This document shows, piece by piece, positions 7,827-16,975 of a stretch of DNA of 64,000 nt. Position 1 is the stretch's first letter. Every line of letters starts with the position of its first letter. The DNA is from Tepidibacter hydrothermalis. GTDB lineage: Bacteria > Bacillota > Clostridia > Peptostreptococcales > Peptostreptococcaceae. The translations under genes were made by a program, and so were the position numbers. The notes beneath the pieces are model-generated. The model was not told the DNA's origin, did no database searches, and was given only the letters and a program-made list of their open reading frames with translations. The stretch is from positions 2,666,001 to 2,730,000 of the forward strand of contig NZ_CP120733.1 in assembly GCF_029542625.1 (NCBI RefSeq), written 5' to 3'.

Positions 7827-9236
7827 TTAAGCAGCTATCTTATCTTTATTTTTATTCTTTTTAGATAAGAATAATCCAAATATTACAAGTCCAAATATTA
7901 TACCTATAGGATTTGCAAGACTTGCAGATTGTTTAAATCCTTCTGGCGCTTGTATTATATATGCTGTTGTTACAACAGTCATAAATGCAGCTGGTATACT
8001 TGCAATCCAATGATTCTTATTTTCTTTAGCTAAATAAGCAGCTCCTGCCCATAACATCATCATTGCTAAAGTTTGGTTAGCCCAAGAGAAGTATCTCCAT
8101 ATTATATTAAAATCTATAAATGTAAGAGCTATACCTACTGCAAATAATGGTAGTGCTATTGAAAATCTCTTAACTAAACTATCTTGCTTATAATTTATAG
8201 AGTCTGCTATAGTAAGTCTCGCACTTCTAAATGCAGTATCTCCTGATGTTATAGGACATGCTACAACTCCAAGTAAAGCTAATAATCCACCAAACTTACC
8301 AAGTAAAGAAGTCGATATTTCGTTAACTGCAACTGCTGCTCCACCTTTAGCAAGTACCGCAGCAAGTCCTTCAGTTCCTCCGAAGAAAGTCATAGCAGCT
8401 GCTGCCCATATTAAAGCTATTATTCCCTCTGCTATCATTGATCCATAGAATATTCTTCTAGCTTCACTTTGTTTTCTAACACATCTAGCCATAAGAGGAG
8501 ATTGTGTAGCATGGAATCCTGAAATAGCACCACATGCTATAGTTATAAATAAGAATGGGAATATAGGAGTTCCCTTAGGGTGTAGATTTGCAACAGTTAT
8601 TTCTGGTATATTGTATCCTTTTACAACTAATCCTCCAGCTATACCTACAGCCATTATAAGAAGAGAAGCTCCAAATATTGGATATATCTTTCCTATTAAT
8701 TTATCAACTGGAAGTACAGTTGCTAATATATAATATGCTATTATCGCTATAACCCAAAATCCTTTGTTAAATGAAGTTAAGTTAGCTAAAAGCCCAGCTG
8801 GACCTGTAACAAATACTACACCAACTAATATTAATAATACTACTGTAAATACCCTCATTATTTTCTTTACAGTTTCACCTAAATACATCCCAACTATTTC
8901 TGATGCACTAGTTCCTTTATGCTTCATAGATAAATATCCTGATAAAAAGTCGTGTGTTGCTCCTGCGAATATACATCCAAATACAATCCATAAAAATGCT
9001 ACTGGTCCCCATAAAGCTCCTGCTACTGCTCCAAATATAGGTCCAAGTCCTGCAATATTTAAAAACTGAATAAGGAAAATTCTAGGCCAACTCATAGGTA
9101 TATAGTCTACACCATCTTCCATTTCAATAGCTGGTGTAACTTCTGAATCATCAATTCCAAGAATATTTTCTACAAACTTACCATATATAAAATATCCTAG
9201 GATTAAAAGTATAATTGCTGAGAAAAACGTTATCAT
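7827..9236 (-). CDS. cstA: CstA-family transporter (probable pyruvate or peptide uptake)
   Basis: The 469-residue integral membrane protein matches the carbon starvation CstA family. It has the conserved AGLGPIFGAVAGALWGP segment, GCIFAGATHDF, and the GFHATQSPLMAR and CPITSGDTAFRSARL motifs. It is much shorter than E. coli CstA or BtsT (about 700 residues), as usual for clostridial members. Family members import pyruvate (BtsT, CstA) or were first described as peptide carriers. The adjacent lytS-lytTR pair mirrors the BtsS-BtsR control of btsT in E. coli, which makes pyruvate-responsive uptake the best guess. The start has a GGAGGG ribosome binding site. The 3' untranslated region contains an unusual cluster of palindromes. 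Confidence 0.87.
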   Translation of the reverse strand: MITFFSAIILLILGYFIYGKFVENILGIDDSEVTPAIEMEDGVDYIPMSWPRIFLIQFLNIAGLGPIFGAVAGALWGPVAFLWIVFGCIFAGATHDFLSGYLSMKHKGTSASEIVGMYLGETVKKIMRVFTVVLLILVGVVFVTGPAGLLANLTSFNKGFWVIAIIAYYILATVLPVDKLIGKIYPIFGASLLIMAVGIAGGLVVKGYNIPEITVANLHPKGTPIFPFLFITIACGAISGFHATQSPLMARCVRKQSEARRIFYGSMIAEGIIALIWAAAAMTFFGGTEGLAAVLAKGGAAVAVNEISTSLLGKFGGLLALLGVVACPITSGDTAFRSARLTIADSINYKQDSLVKRFSIALPLFAVGIALTFIDFNIIWRYFSWANQTLAMMMLWAGAAYLAKENKNHWIASIPAAFMTVVTTAYIIQAPEGFKQSASLANPIGIIFGLVIFGLFLSKKNKNKDKIAA

Positions 9237-9320
9237 AGTATTCCCTCCTTGAATTTTAATTGTCTTTAATTAAATTATAATGAAGTTTTTGTTCAAAATT
9301 TTATATTTTACACGAAATGC

Positions 9321-9364
9321 AAAAAAAAGCACATAAAGTGCATTTATATGCCCATTATGTGCTT
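9321..9364 (-). terminator. Terminator overlapping the end of the lytTR gene
   Basis: On the minus strand AAGCACATAA pairs with TTATGTGCTT and is followed by eight T residues. The upstream arm is part of the last codons of the response regulator. Confidence 0.8.
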
Positions 9365-10054
9365 AAATTCTTTTATATTTTTCCTACTAACTGGAATTTC
9401 AATATCTAATTTCTTTAATTTAACATTGTAAGTATTGTTAAACCAAGGTATTATCTCTTCTATTTTATCTATATTCAATATATAAGATCTATGACTCTTA
9501 AAAAAATTATACCCAGAAATCTTATTGTAAAACTCAGATATGCTCATATTAACAGTATATTCTTTATCCTTAGTATAAACTAGAGTTTCTCTTTCTGAAG
9601 ATTTACAGTAATATATATCATCAATATTTACTACTATCATCTTCTCTCCTTTTAAAAGAGTCACTCTGTCACATATATATTTTTTTTCTTCACAATTCTC
9701 TAATCGCTCTATCTTTTTTAACGTAGTGAGTATTCTTTCTTCTGAATACGGCTTTAATATATAATCAAACGCTTCTAATTCAAATGCTTCTATAGCGTGT
9801 TCTTTATATGCTGTTATAAAAACTATTTTAAAATCTTTATTAAACTTATTTATAACCCTAGCTAAACAAACACCATCTAACTTTGGCATATTTATATCTA
9901 AAAATACAATGTCAATATCATTACTCTCTATAAAGTTCAACGCTTCTAATGAATCATCAAACTCTTCTACTATTTCTATTGAACTAAAGTTATTTATAAA
10001 GTACTTAAGCTCCTCCCTTGAAGGAGATTCATCATCTACTATTATACATCTCAT
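9344..10054 (-). CDS. LytTR-family response regulator
   Basis: The 236-residue protein has a receiver domain (residues 1-115) with the acidic pocket VDDE, phospho-acceptor Asp in VFLDINMP and the conserved Lys in DYILKPYS. A C-terminal LytTR DNA-binding domain follows (about 140-236), with the SHRSYILNI core and the terminal VSRKNIKEF helix. It is the output partner of the overlapping LytS-type kinase. I chose the ATG at 10054, which has an AGAGG site and abuts the kinase stop codon; an upstream start in the same frame would add 7 residues. The pair most likely controls the neighbouring cstA-type transporter, as BtsR controls btsT. LytTR proteins bind paired direct repeats in promoters. Confidence 0.9.
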   Translation of the reverse strand: MRCIIVDDESPSREELKYFINNFSSIEIVEEFDDSLEALNFIESNDIDIVFLDINMPKLDGVCLARVINKFNKDFKIVFITAYKEHAIEAFELEAFDYILKPYSEERILTTLKKIERLENCEEKKYICDRVTLLKGEKMIVVNIDDIYYCKSSERETLVYTKDKEYTVNMSISEFYNKISGYNFFKSHRSYILNIDKIEEIIPWFNNTYNVKLKKLDIEIPVSRKNIKEFKHIMGI

Positions 10055-10055
10055 A

Positions 10056-11735
10056 TTATTGCCTCTTTCCTTCACGATATATTATAAAGCTGATTTTTGT
10101 TCCTTTATCAAGCCTTTGTATATCAAGACCTTTTCCATATATGAGTCTCAATCTATTGTGTACATTCACAAGTCCAATCTTATTTTCCTTCATATTTCTC
10201 TTATATATATTTTTTATTATTTTTTCATCGATTCCAATACCATCGTCTTGTATAGAAATTTCAATATCATCATCAAAATTTCTTTGAACTTTTACTGTTA
10301 CGCATCCACTACCCGTTCCCTTTAATATTCCATGTTTTATAGAATTTTCAACTAACGGCTGTATTATAAGACTTGGAACCTTTATTTCTATACTCTCATC
10401 AATATTATATACTACATTTAATTTATCACCAAATCTGGCTTTTTCGATTTCTACATAAGCTTTAACTTGATCTAATTCTTTATTTATATCAACACAAGAT
10501 TCACCAATTTCTAGGTTGTATCTAAGATAAGTAGATAAGCTTATTATAAGTTCTCTTGCACGATCTGGGTTTATTCTTATAAATGAAACTATAGTATTTA
10601 ATGCATTGAATAAAAAGTGAGGATTTATTTGAGCTTGAAGAGCCTTTATCTCAGCTTTATTTGCCATTTCCTTAAGTCTTTCTATTTTAGCTATTTCAAG
10701 CTGAGTAGATATCATTTGAGAAAGTCCTATAGCTAAAGTCTCATCCTTAAAGCTTATAGAATCCTCTTTGTTATAATATATTTTTAATGCTCCAACAACA
10801 GATTCACTATCCTTTAAAGGCATTATTATAGCAGATTTTAATGGACAATTCTCACTCGGGCAAGCTATTTGCTTATTCGTTCTAAGTACTACTATTTCTC
10901 CAGTTTCTATTACCTTTTCAGTAGCACGAGTTAACACTTTTTCACCATCTATATGATGATCATCTCCATCTCCTACATGAGCCAATATGTACTTTTTATC
11001 AGTTATAGATACCGCACTAGCTCCTACACTATCTTTTATAACTGTACATATTTGCTTTAACGAATCATTGTTTATATTCCTGAAATAAGGAAGTGTCTTG
11101 TTAGCTATTTCAAGAGCCAATTTTGCTTGCCTTGCAGCTATCTCTTCTTTTTCTTCAAATATATTCTCAGTAATTAATATTACAATTCCTATACCCATTC
11201 CATTTACCAAAGTCATAGGTATATATATTTTTTTTACTATCAAAAATGCTACTGTAAATGGTCTTGAAAGTAATAGTATTAATCCCATACTTATACTTTC
11301 AATTAGTATTCCACCTAAAATACCGTATATCCATCTATTCTTATCAGTTGATTTATTGTATATAATTCCTGATATACATCCTCCAATAACAGTACTAACA
11401 AAGCAAGGAAAAGCTGTAATTCCCCCGACGTCTATTAAGTATCTGTGAAGTCCTGCTATTATTCCTGATACAATTCCAACAAATGGACCACAAAGTATAC
11501 CTCCAGCCATAACCCCAATTATTCTAGTGTTTGCTATAGCTCCTCTAACATCTGTACCTATATAAGTGCCAAGTATCCCAAATGTTCCAAATATAAACGA
11601 TAATACAAAAAGGTCTATATAGTTAAATTCATCTTTTTGTATTATTTTCTTAAAACTTTTAATCTTAGATATCATAAAGGCTATTAATACTACGTATCCT
11701 AGATTATTTATAAGATTTTTTAATAAGTATATCAA
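10056..11735 (-). CDS. LytS/BtsS-type sensor histidine kinase
   Basis: The 559-residue kinase begins with a 5TMR-LYT membrane sensor domain (residues 1-190, about six helices with the RIIGVMAGGILCGPFVG motif). A GAF-like domain follows (about 215-345). The kinase core is of the LytS class: the phospho-acceptor region ALQAQINPHFLFNALN (about 366-381) and a HATPase with VENSIKHG and DDGIGI. Membrane LytS proteins respond to extracellular metabolites or envelope state; BtsS senses pyruvate. It is translated just before the LytTR regulator, with stop and start only a base apart, so the two are co-expressed. Given the CstA-type transporter next door, a carboxylate such as pyruvate is the likely ligand. 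That assignment is by analogy. Confidence 0.9.
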   Translation of the reverse strand: MIYLLKNLINNLGYVVLIAFMISKIKSFKKIIQKDEFNYIDLFVLSFIFGTFGILGTYIGTDVRGAIANTRIIGVMAGGILCGPFVGIVSGIIAGLHRYLIDVGGITAFPCFVSTVIGGCISGIIYNKSTDKNRWIYGILGGILIESISMGLILLLSRPFTVAFLIVKKIYIPMTLVNGMGIGIVILITENIFEEKEEIAARQAKLALEIANKTLPYFRNINNDSLKQICTVIKDSVGASAVSITDKKYILAHVGDGDDHHIDGEKVLTRATEKVIETGEIVVLRTNKQIACPSENCPLKSAIIMPLKDSESVVGALKIYYNKEDSISFKDETLAIGLSQMISTQLEIAKIERLKEMANKAEIKALQAQINPHFLFNALNTIVSFIRINPDRARELIISLSTYLRYNLEIGESCVDINKELDQVKAYVEIEKARFGDKLNVVYNIDESIEIKVPSLIIQPLVENSIKHGILKGTGSGCVTVKVQRNFDDDIEISIQDDGIGIDEKIIKNIYKRNMKENKIGLVNVHNRLRLIYGKGLDIQRLDKGTKISFIIYREGKRQ

Positions 11736-11834
11736 TTTATCATCTCCAAATTAATGTTTCATATTAATTATATCAAAAAATATTGTTTTTTGTCATAATG
11801 ATATGTTTCGCCTAAATCTAAAAGTTCTAAAACT

Positions 11835-11859
11835 CCATCTGAATTAAGTTTCGCTTTAT
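11835..11859. repeat. 25-bp dispersed repeat, copy 1
   Basis: The block beginning CCATCTGAATTAAGTTTC recurs with a single A/G change at 40766-40790 and, inverted, at 21322-21346. The 25 bases before it (CTAAAAGTTCTAA) also resemble sequence near the inverted copy, as though a middle section had been lost. Confidence 0.7.
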
Positions 11860-11896
11860 ATATTTATTATAATGTACTTTAGTTTTTTAATATATT

Positions 11897-11930
11897 CAAA
11901 AAGAACAACCCTTTATTCAGGATTGTTCTT
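11897..11930 (-). terminator. Terminator overlapping the end of the DUF1361 gene
   Basis: AAGAACAA and TTGTTCTT form a stem around the stop codon of the DUF1361 gene, followed by a T-run on the minus strand. Confidence 0.7.
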
Positions 11931-12608
11931 AAAATTTATCAAACTATACACAAGTATATAAGTAAACAGTAAAGCCGTTCCAAGCATCAATGAAAAGTAT
12001 ATAGCTTCAAGTTTAAAACTATTTATAATATACCCAAATAACTTCATAGGATTTGATACTATATCCCAGCTATTAAATCTTACAAACCTACCTAAATATA
12101 TTCCATATCCACCAAGAAACGATACAATGATTACGAATATCCAAGATATAAAAGCATTAAATTTATCTTTAACTATTATCTGATTGAAATACAAAGAGGC
12201 TACCCCAAGTAAATATCCTATTAAAGCAAAAAAAGCTATAAGTATAAAATCATACCATATCCAAAAGTTCCTTTGAAATTCTAAAGTATCTTCTATTTTA
12301 AATGGATACTTAGATACACTGATGTGTATAAAATCAGTTATTATATAAGGAGCATTAGGATAAAATAGTAACCATATGCACATACATATAAATATTACTA
12401 TATTGTTGCTATTTCCCTTACCTTTATAGTACCTATTGTGTACTATTAAAGAAAATCCAAATGGTATCCAAGCTAAAAATAGATTCCAAATATATATAAG
12501 ATATCTATATGTATTGAGCCTATAGCATCCGTTTGCAGCCATAACTACACCTATCATTGTGACTAAGAAAAATACACTAAAAATCGAAATTAATCTTTTG
12601 TTTATCAC
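11913..12608 (-). CDS. DUF1361 family membrane protein
   Basis: The 231-residue protein has about seven membrane segments and the features of the DUF1361 family: FYPNAPYIITDFIH (about residues 86-99), WIWYDF (about 118-123) and GRFVRFNSWDIVSNP (about 174-188). No function has been established for the family. The start is an ATG behind a short purine tract. It is a single gene with its own terminator and shows no functional link to its neighbours. Confidence 0.8.
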   Translation of the reverse strand: MINKRLISIFSVFFLVTMIGVVMAANGCYRLNTYRYLIYIWNLFLAWIPFGFSLIVHNRYYKGKGNSNNIVIFICMCIWLLFYPNAPYIITDFIHISVSKYPFKIEDTLEFQRNFWIWYDFILIAFFALIGYLLGVASLYFNQIIVKDKFNAFISWIFVIIVSFLGGYGIYLGRFVRFNSWDIVSNPMKLFGYIINSFKLEAIYFSLMLGTALLFTYILVYSLINFKNNPE

Positions 12609-12753
12609 TTTTTACCCCCTAATCTATTTTATATTTCCAAATTCAGATTACCATATTTTTGTAAATATATCTATAAAAAAAATTCATTTCATACTAACAT
12701 ATTGCTTATATTGGCAACTATACTTATTTTAATATAGTCTACCAGAATCTTAT

Positions 12754-14706
12754 TTATAAACAATGCATCTCTTTTTCTGATTTATCCCAAGTCACTGTAT
12801 ATCCTTGACCTTTTGAGCAAAATATAGAAGATGAGGTATAGTCAAAATCAGCATTTTTATTATACCCAATTCTTTCTATAACTTCTTCTTCATTATGACA
12901 GCGTTCATAACCAGCAAACAGTAAACTCATACTACCTTTTCCTTGCGTAAAGGCAACTAACTCTGTACTATAATTCATAAAAGTAGATACAGGTACCTTA
13001 CCTGTTATAATTACTTTATTCCCCATAGTCTTCGGTGTATCAAAACTACCATATGCTTTTTGTATATCTGATAAAATCCTTCCGATATGATCTAATTCCA
13101 CTTTAATTTTAAAATTATAATATGGTTCAAGCAAGATATTTTTTGCCTTTTCAAGTCCTTGTCTTAAGGCTCTATATGTAGCTTCTCTAAAGTCCCCACC
13201 ACTAGTGTGTTTATTATGTGCTCTGCCTGTGAGCAAAGTTACTTTTATATCTGTTATAGATGAACCTGTTAATAGTCCATGATGATCTCTTTCATAAATA
13301 TGATGATGAACCAAATTTTGATTTCCAACTGTTAGATCATCAGTATGACAATTATTTTCAAATTCTATACCCCCATTTCTTTTAGAAGGCTCTAATTTAA
13401 GATGTACTTCTGCATAATGCCCTAAAGGCTCGAAGTGACCATATCCATTTGCTACTGTATCAATAGTTTCTTTATATAATATTTGCGGATCTTCAAATGT
13501 AACAACAAAGCCAAATCGTTCTTTCACCAATTGTTCTAATACTTCTAACTGAATAGTTCCCATAACATGAATGTGTATTTCTTGTAAAGATTCTTCCCAT
13601 ATTACATTTAAAGAAGGATCTTCTGAACCCAACATTTTAAAGCATTTTAATACATGTTTTGTATTCAATGAGGAATCAAATATAACTTTAGATTTTAAGG
13701 TTGGTACTATTTCATAACTTACTTTTTCTCTCAAGTTTCCTAAACCATCTCCTATTGATGGTATTGTTAATCCAGTTACTGCAAAAACTTGTCCTGATGA
13801 TACTTTCTCAACAGTTTTAAATTTATTTCCATTGTAAACTCTTATCTGAGTAATTTTTTCATAAATTTTATTTTCTTCATTACCATAACTTAACTCATCT
13901 CTTACTTTTAATGTTCCACTCAAAGCTTTAATATAAGTTACTTTAGTTCCATTATTTTCATGTCGTATTTTATAAACTCTACCTGAAAAAGAATCTTCAT
14001 CAGAATAATTTGTAAAAGTTAGTTCATGTATTTTATCTAAAAATTCAACTATACCAATATCTTGCAAAGCAGACCCACTAGAACACGGAAAAACTTTATT
14101 TTGTTTAATCATACTTTTCATATTACTTAACCATAAATTATTTTCATATCCATCTTCAATATATTTCTCAAAAAGCACTTCATCTCTTTCTGCTATAAAT
14201 TCTATAAGATCTTCTTTCATTCCATCTTTACTAAAAGATTCTGTTATATCACAAACATCTTCTGTTAGATTCAATCTAACTTCTTCTAATACACTTTCCA
14301 CATCTGCACCCACTCTATCTACCTTGTTTATAAAGAAAAAAGTAGGTACTTCATATTTTCTAAGTAATTGCCAAAGCGTTTCTGTATGACCCTGTATACC
14401 TTCAACCGCACTAATAATGACAATAGCATAATCCATAATTTGAATTGACCTTTCCATTTCTGATGAAAAATCTATGTGTCCAGGAGTATCTATTAAGTAA
14501 TAATTTGAATCTTTATAAGTCATTACTGCTTGGTCTGAAAACACTGTAATTCCTCGTTCTCTTTCTATATTATGACTATCTAAAAAAGCATCTTTATGAT
14601 CTACTCTGCCTCTTTCCCTAATGCTTTTAGTATGATACAAAATTTGCTCAGCAAATGTAGTTTTGCCAGCATCTACATGTGCTAGTATTCCAATCGTTTT
14701 ATTCAT
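12754..14706 (-). CDS. Tet(M)/TetB(P)-like ribosomal protection GTPase
   Basis: The 650-residue protein has an elongation factor G architecture close to ribosomal protection proteins. The G domain shows AHVDAGKTT (P-loop), RGITV (switch I), DTPGH and NKVD. Domain II follows, then domains III to V ending with the YTSSSIFCSKGQGYTVTWD tail seen in many clostridial homologues. Tet(M) and Tet(O) use GTP to expel tetracycline from the ribosome. Chromosomal homologues of this branch are common in Clostridia and their ability to confer resistance is often untested. I take the ATG at 14706 (after GGGGGAT) over an in-frame TTG 15 bases upstream. No mobile element flanks it, so it looks resident rather than recently acquired. 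Confidence 0.85.
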   Translation of the reverse strand: MNKTIGILAHVDAGKTTFAEQILYHTKSIRERGRVDHKDAFLDSHNIERERGITVFSDQAVMTYKDSNYYLIDTPGHIDFSSEMERSIQIMDYAIVIISAVEGIQGHTETLWQLLRKYEVPTFFFINKVDRVGADVESVLEEVRLNLTEDVCDITESFSKDGMKEDLIEFIAERDEVLFEKYIEDGYENNLWLSNMKSMIKQNKVFPCSSGSALQDIGIVEFLDKIHELTFTNYSDEDSFSGRVYKIRHENNGTKVTYIKALSGTLKVRDELSYGNEENKIYEKITQIRVYNGNKFKTVEKVSSGQVFAVTGLTIPSIGDGLGNLREKVSYEIVPTLKSKVIFDSSLNTKHVLKCFKMLGSEDPSLNVIWEESLQEIHIHVMGTIQLEVLEQLVKERFGFVVTFEDPQILYKETIDTVANGYGHFEPLGHYAEVHLKLEPSKRNGGIEFENNCHTDDLTVGNQNLVHHHIYERDHHGLLTGSSITDIKVTLLTGRAHNKHTSGGDFREATYRALRQGLEKAKNILLEPYYNFKIKVELDHIGRILSDIQKAYGSFDTPKTMGNKVIITGKVPVSTFMNYSTELVAFTQGKGSMSLLFAGYERCHNEEEVIERIGYNKNADFDYTSSSIFCSKGQGYTVTWDKSEKEMHCL

Positions 14707-14721
14707 AATTCCATCCCCCAA

Positions 14722-14763
14722 AGAAAAAGAAAGTACCTACTTTAACTTGTAGGTACTTCTTTA
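14722..14763 (-). terminator. Terminator of the lipoprotein gene
   Basis: GAAGTACCTAC pairs with GTAGGTACTTTC, followed by TTTTTCTTT on the minus strand. It lies between the lipoprotein gene and the ribosomal protection gene, which suggests separate transcription or attenuated read-through. Confidence 0.8.
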
Positions 14764-14766
14764 TAT

Positions 14767-15720
14767 TTAATAATAATACTCTTCAATTTTTTTAGCTACT
14801 TCATCAGATAATTTGAACCTCAACTCATTTATTTTTTGAGCACCTTCTTGATCATCTGATTTTAATACATATTTATACTCAGATAATAAATTGTCCATTT
14901 CTTCTGATACGTGTTTTAAAATCTTAAGATCACTTGATTTAAGTTCTTCATATGTCTTCTTAACAACAGCATTTACTTTTCCAGTTTCATAATCTACAGT
15001 ATCACCAAAATGATCAATTCTTAATAAAGCGTCTACATACCATCTCATCATATCTTCTAAATCTTTTTTATTCTCATAATCTTTATTATCTCTAATAAAT
15101 TTTTCAAGCGTAACTGCTCTATTTTTTATTTCTTCAAAATCAATACTTACATATTCTTCAACAAATGTAGGCTTCTCTAATTCTTTCTTTCTAAGTTCGT
15201 AATATGGTTTTACATTTTCAGAAAGATAAGTACCAAAAGTATCATTAATCATGGAATAATCCATAGTTAGATAATAACTTCCTTCTAAAGATTCAAATGT
15301 ATAACCAGAAGCTACAGCATCCATTACTTCTTTCTTTATATTTTCATCTTTAATTGATTCTAAGTTCAACTCATAATTTTCATCCATAGTGTCATTAACT
15401 GCGCCGAAATATTCCATTGAATTAAATTTCTTAGACAGCTTATCGAAATTATCCTTTAATAAAATTTCATATTTCATAACCATTTTATCTGCAGTTTTTT
15501 CATCAACTTTTTGTATATTGTCTAAAATAAACTTTTTTATTTCTAAAGTATTGTTTGCTTCTAATACTTTTATAAATTCAGCAAATGTTTTTTCACTAAC
15601 TTCTTTTTCAACATTGTTTTCTACTTGTGTATTTTCTTTTGGCTCTTCTTTATTTGCGCAACCTGCTAAAACAGTAGCTAAGCAAACCATTAATAATGCT
15701 GCTATTACCATTTTTTTCAT
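14767..15720 (-). CDS. Secreted lipoprotein of unknown function
   Basis: The 317-residue protein starts with a clear lipoprotein signal peptide: MKKM, a hydrophobic stretch and the lipobox LAGC with Cys21. A charged linker rich in Glu, Lys and Asn follows, then an acidic, mostly helical domain of about 270 residues. It should be anchored to the outer face of the membrane. I do not recognise the family. The start is supported by the signal peptide and an AAGGAG site. It is monocistronic, ends in a terminator, and lies upstream of the Tet-like GTPase on the same strand. Nothing ties it to a substrate or pathway. Confidence 0.7.
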   Translation of the reverse strand: MKKMVIAALLMVCLATVLAGCANKEEPKENTQVENNVEKEVSEKTFAEFIKVLEANNTLEIKKFILDNIQKVDEKTADKMVMKYEILLKDNFDKLSKKFNSMEYFGAVNDTMDENYELNLESIKDENIKKEVMDAVASGYTFESLEGSYYLTMDYSMINDTFGTYLSENVKPYYELRKKELEKPTFVEEYVSIDFEEIKNRAVTLEKFIRDNKDYENKKDLEDMMRWYVDALLRIDHFGDTVDYETGKVNAVVKKTYEELKSSDLKILKHVSEEMDNLLSEYKYVLKSDDQEGAQKINELRFKLSDEVAKKIEEYYY

Positions 15721-15916
15721 TTTGTATTTCTCCTTTTATGTGTTTTTATGTTTTATATAATTATGTATTACAAATAATTATATAGTATCAAATAATTTTT
15801 GTCACTTCCTAATTTTATTAATTTAAGGTTAGTTGAAAGTTCATCTTTTTTTATATATACTATATTTAGTTGAAGATTCATTCAATTCAAAAACTTAATA
15901 TTAAAGGGGGATTACA

Positions 15917-16936
15917 ATGTATAGCTTTAAAAACGACTATAGTGAAGGTGCTCATACAAAAATTTTGAACGCTTTAATAAAAACAAATATGACACAAACA
16001 GAAGGGTATGGATATGATTGTCATACCCAAAATGCAGTTTCTAAAATAAAAAATTTAGTACATAATCAAAATATTGATGTTCATCTTATATCTGGAGGAA
16101 CTCAAACAAATCTTACCGCAATTGGAGCTTTTTTAAGACCGCATGAAGCTTGTGTATCTGCTAATACAGGTCATATTGCAGTTAACGAAACTGGAGCAAT
16201 TGAGTATACAGGACACAAAGTAATTACAATAGATTCAAATGATGGAAAAATAGTTCCCGAGAAAATCAAGGAAATATTAAATTCTCCTTTAAATGAACAT
16301 GTTGTAAAGCCAAAACTTGTATATATTTCTAACCCAACAGAACTAGGTACAATATATACAAAGGAAGAACTTAAAAATCTTAGTGAATTTTGTAAGTCTA
16401 ATAACCTTATATTATATGCAGATGGTGCAAGATTAGGTTGTGCTATTTGTGCTAAAGAAGGAGATTTAACTTTATCTGATATGTGTAATTTTACAGATGC
16501 ATTTTTTATTGGTGGAACTAAAAACGGAGCACTTCTTGGTGAAGCCTTAGTAATAAAAAAAGAAAGTTTAAAAGAAGACTTTAGATACCATATAAAACAA
16601 AAAGGAGCATTACTTGCCAAAGGAAAACTTCTAGGCATACAGTTTGAAGAATTATTTACCGCCAACCTTTATTTTGAACTTGCAAAACATGCTAATGAAA
16701 TGGCATATCTTTTGAGTGAAGGTTTAAAAGAAGCCAATTGTAAGTTTTTAATAGACTCTCCAACTAATCAAATTTTTCCTATCTTAGAAAATAAAATAAT
16801 CGAAAGATTAGAGAAAAAGTTTAATTTTTACACTTGGAAAAAAATAGATGATAATAATTCTGCTATTAGATTAGTTACCTCATGGGCCACTAAAAAAGAA
16901 GCCGTCCTTGAATTCATAAACGAATTAAAAAAATAG
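15917..16936 (+). CDS. Threonine aldolase-like PLP lyase
   Basis: The 339-residue protein belongs to the beta-eliminating lyase (threonine aldolase) group of fold-type I PLP enzymes. Visible features are SGGTQTNLTAI near residue 59 (cofactor phosphate contacts), YADGARLG near 167 (the PLP aspartate) and the Schiff-base lysine in GGTKNGAL (about 202). Low-specificity L-threonine aldolases split threonine into glycine and acetaldehyde. The start has an AAAGGGGG site. It stands alone on the plus strand between minus-strand genes and ends in a perfect palindromic terminator. A role feeding glycine or threonine fermentation is plausible; exact substrate and stereochemistry cannot be read from the sequence. 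Confidence 0.8.
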   Translation: MYSFKNDYSEGAHTKILNALIKTNMTQTEGYGYDCHTQNAVSKIKNLVHNQNIDVHLISGGTQTNLTAIGAFLRPHEACVSANTGHIAVNETGAIEYTGHKVITIDSNDGKIVPEKIKEILNSPLNEHVVKPKLVYISNPTELGTIYTKEELKNLSEFCKSNNLILYADGARLGCAICAKEGDLTLSDMCNFTDAFFIGGTKNGALLGEALVIKKESLKEDFRYHIKQKGALLAKGKLLGIQFEELFTANLYFELAKHANEMAYLLSEGLKEANCKFLIDSPTNQIFPILENKIIERLEKKFNFYTWKKIDDNNSAIRLVTSWATKKEAVLEFINELKK

Positions 16937-16945
16937 AAAAACAAC

Positions 16946-16975
16946 AAAATAGTCAACCTTAAGGTTGACTATTTT
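16946..16975. terminator. Perfectly palindromic bidirectional terminator
   Basis: A 30-base perfect palindrome (AAAATAGTCAACCTTAA and its complement) separates the convergent aldolase-like and VOC genes, with A- and T-runs on both flanks. The same TAGTCAACCTTAA core is used in the terminator at 18805-18838. Confidence 0.85.

Noticed and set aside
7397-7864. Plus-strand genes in the gap after the antiporter start
   Set aside because: The open frames are short, lack ribosome binding sites, run through the cstA terminator and show no family resemblance.
12754-14706. Acquired tetracycline resistance on a transposon
   Set aside because: No integrase, transposase or tet leader peptide is nearby and base composition matches the neighbours.
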